From contig JAZLIT010000086.1 of the NCBI GenBank assembly GCA_045617525.1, positions 1-6,435 on the forward strand: a stretch of 6,435 bases of DNA, written 5' to 3'. Position 1 is the stretch's first letter; each line of letters starts with the position of its first letter. The notes below the pieces were generated by a model. That model worked only from the letters and a program-made list of their open reading frames with translations, was not told the origin of the DNA and made no database searches. A program made the translations under genes and the position numbers. The DNA is from JAZLIT01 sp045617525. GTDB lineage: Bacteria > Bacillota > Bacilli > Bacillales_A > Planococcaceae. Positions 6,245 to 6,435 of this stretch are shown here, piece after piece.

Positions 6245-6435
6245 AACACCCTTTCTCACGAAAGGCGTTGATTGGAGCTCCGGTGGACCGAGGGCCAGCA
6301 GGATGCTGGTCATGGAAGCGTTGCGCTCACGACGAGCGCGCTCTTAGCTTCCCTACCTAAATTCTTTAGGTCACGGCTCCAACTAACTAATTCCCTGCCT
6401 TTACGGAGGCAGAAAATTAGTGGATTTTCCGCACG
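6245..6435. other. GC-rich multi-hairpin element (repeat-like or structured RNA), possibly cut by the window edge
   Basis: No protein-coding frame is recognised here. The sequence is much more GC-rich than its surroundings, especially 6281-6352, and folds into ordered hairpins: 6250-6255 with 6260-6265; 6293-6300 with 6304-6311 (GGA loop); 6314-6319 with 6347-6352, enclosing 6323-6328 with 6334-6339; 6355-6361 with 6365-6371; and 6386-6392 with 6415-6421, enclosing 6395-6400 with 6407-6412. A long closing stem, GTTGATTGGAGC (6267-6278) with GCTCCAACTAAC (6376-6387), encloses four of these with one mismatch and one G-U pair; its last two bases compete with the 6386-6421 stem. GTTGATTGGAGC matches my memory of the left end of a palindromic repeat family found between Bacillaceae genes, so a dispersed repeat is the leading reading. 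A transcribed RNA is the alternative; the strand cannot be decided. Confidence 0.6.

Noticed and set aside
6245..6435. T-box, SAM riboswitch or group II intron end
   Set aside because: I looked for the T-box antiterminator motif, S-box conserved motifs and intron domain V and found none on either strand; the hairpin order does not fit these classes.

Overview
The window looks like a low-GC Bacillota chromosome, most likely Bacillaceae/Caryophanaceae (Lysinibacillus- or Solibacillus-like). The basis is an AT-rich composition with strong AGGAGG-type ribosome binding sites, a btuF-btuC-btuD-adenosyltransferase order like my recollection of the Bacillus subtilis yvrC-yvrB-yvrA-yvqK cluster, and two kinds of intergenic repeat typical of these genomes. 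Genus is inferred, not shown.

All five supported genes lie on the minus strand, so the biology reads from right to left. At the right edge (about 6222-6435) is a gene-free, locally GC-rich stretch that folds into at least six strong hairpins, four of them inside or next to one long closing stem. A good sigma-A-type promoter then precedes an acyl-CoA dehydrogenase-fold flavoprotein (4878-6041), whose C-terminus resembles the DszC/SfnB/YdbM branch more than a classical beta-oxidation enzyme.

The centre is a vitamin B12 uptake and salvage operon. A promoter near 4759-4787 starts a leader carrying a cobalamin riboswitch aptamer (4556-4738) and an intrinsic terminator (4445-4477), the off-switch. 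Next come btuF (corrinoid-binding lipoprotein), btuC (permease), a btuD-cbiZ fusion (transport ATPase plus adenosylcobinamide amidohydrolase) and a PduO-type ATP:cob(I)alamin adenosyltransferase. The genes overlap or nearly touch, and a terminator (394-422) follows the last stop codon. The products would bind corrinoids outside the membrane, import them, adenosylate them, and convert adenosylcobinamide to adenosylcobyric acid for re-synthesis of the nucleotide loop. The enzymes needed for that re-synthesis are not in the window.

The left 393 bases hold no convincing gene. Bases 111-348 carry an array of about ten copies of the core GAACGCACAA, seven of them in a regular 21/21/19-bp rhythm that gives a 61-bp higher-order period. 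I found no wholly unknown gene system. The least explained items are the structured element at the right edge and the repeat array at the left.
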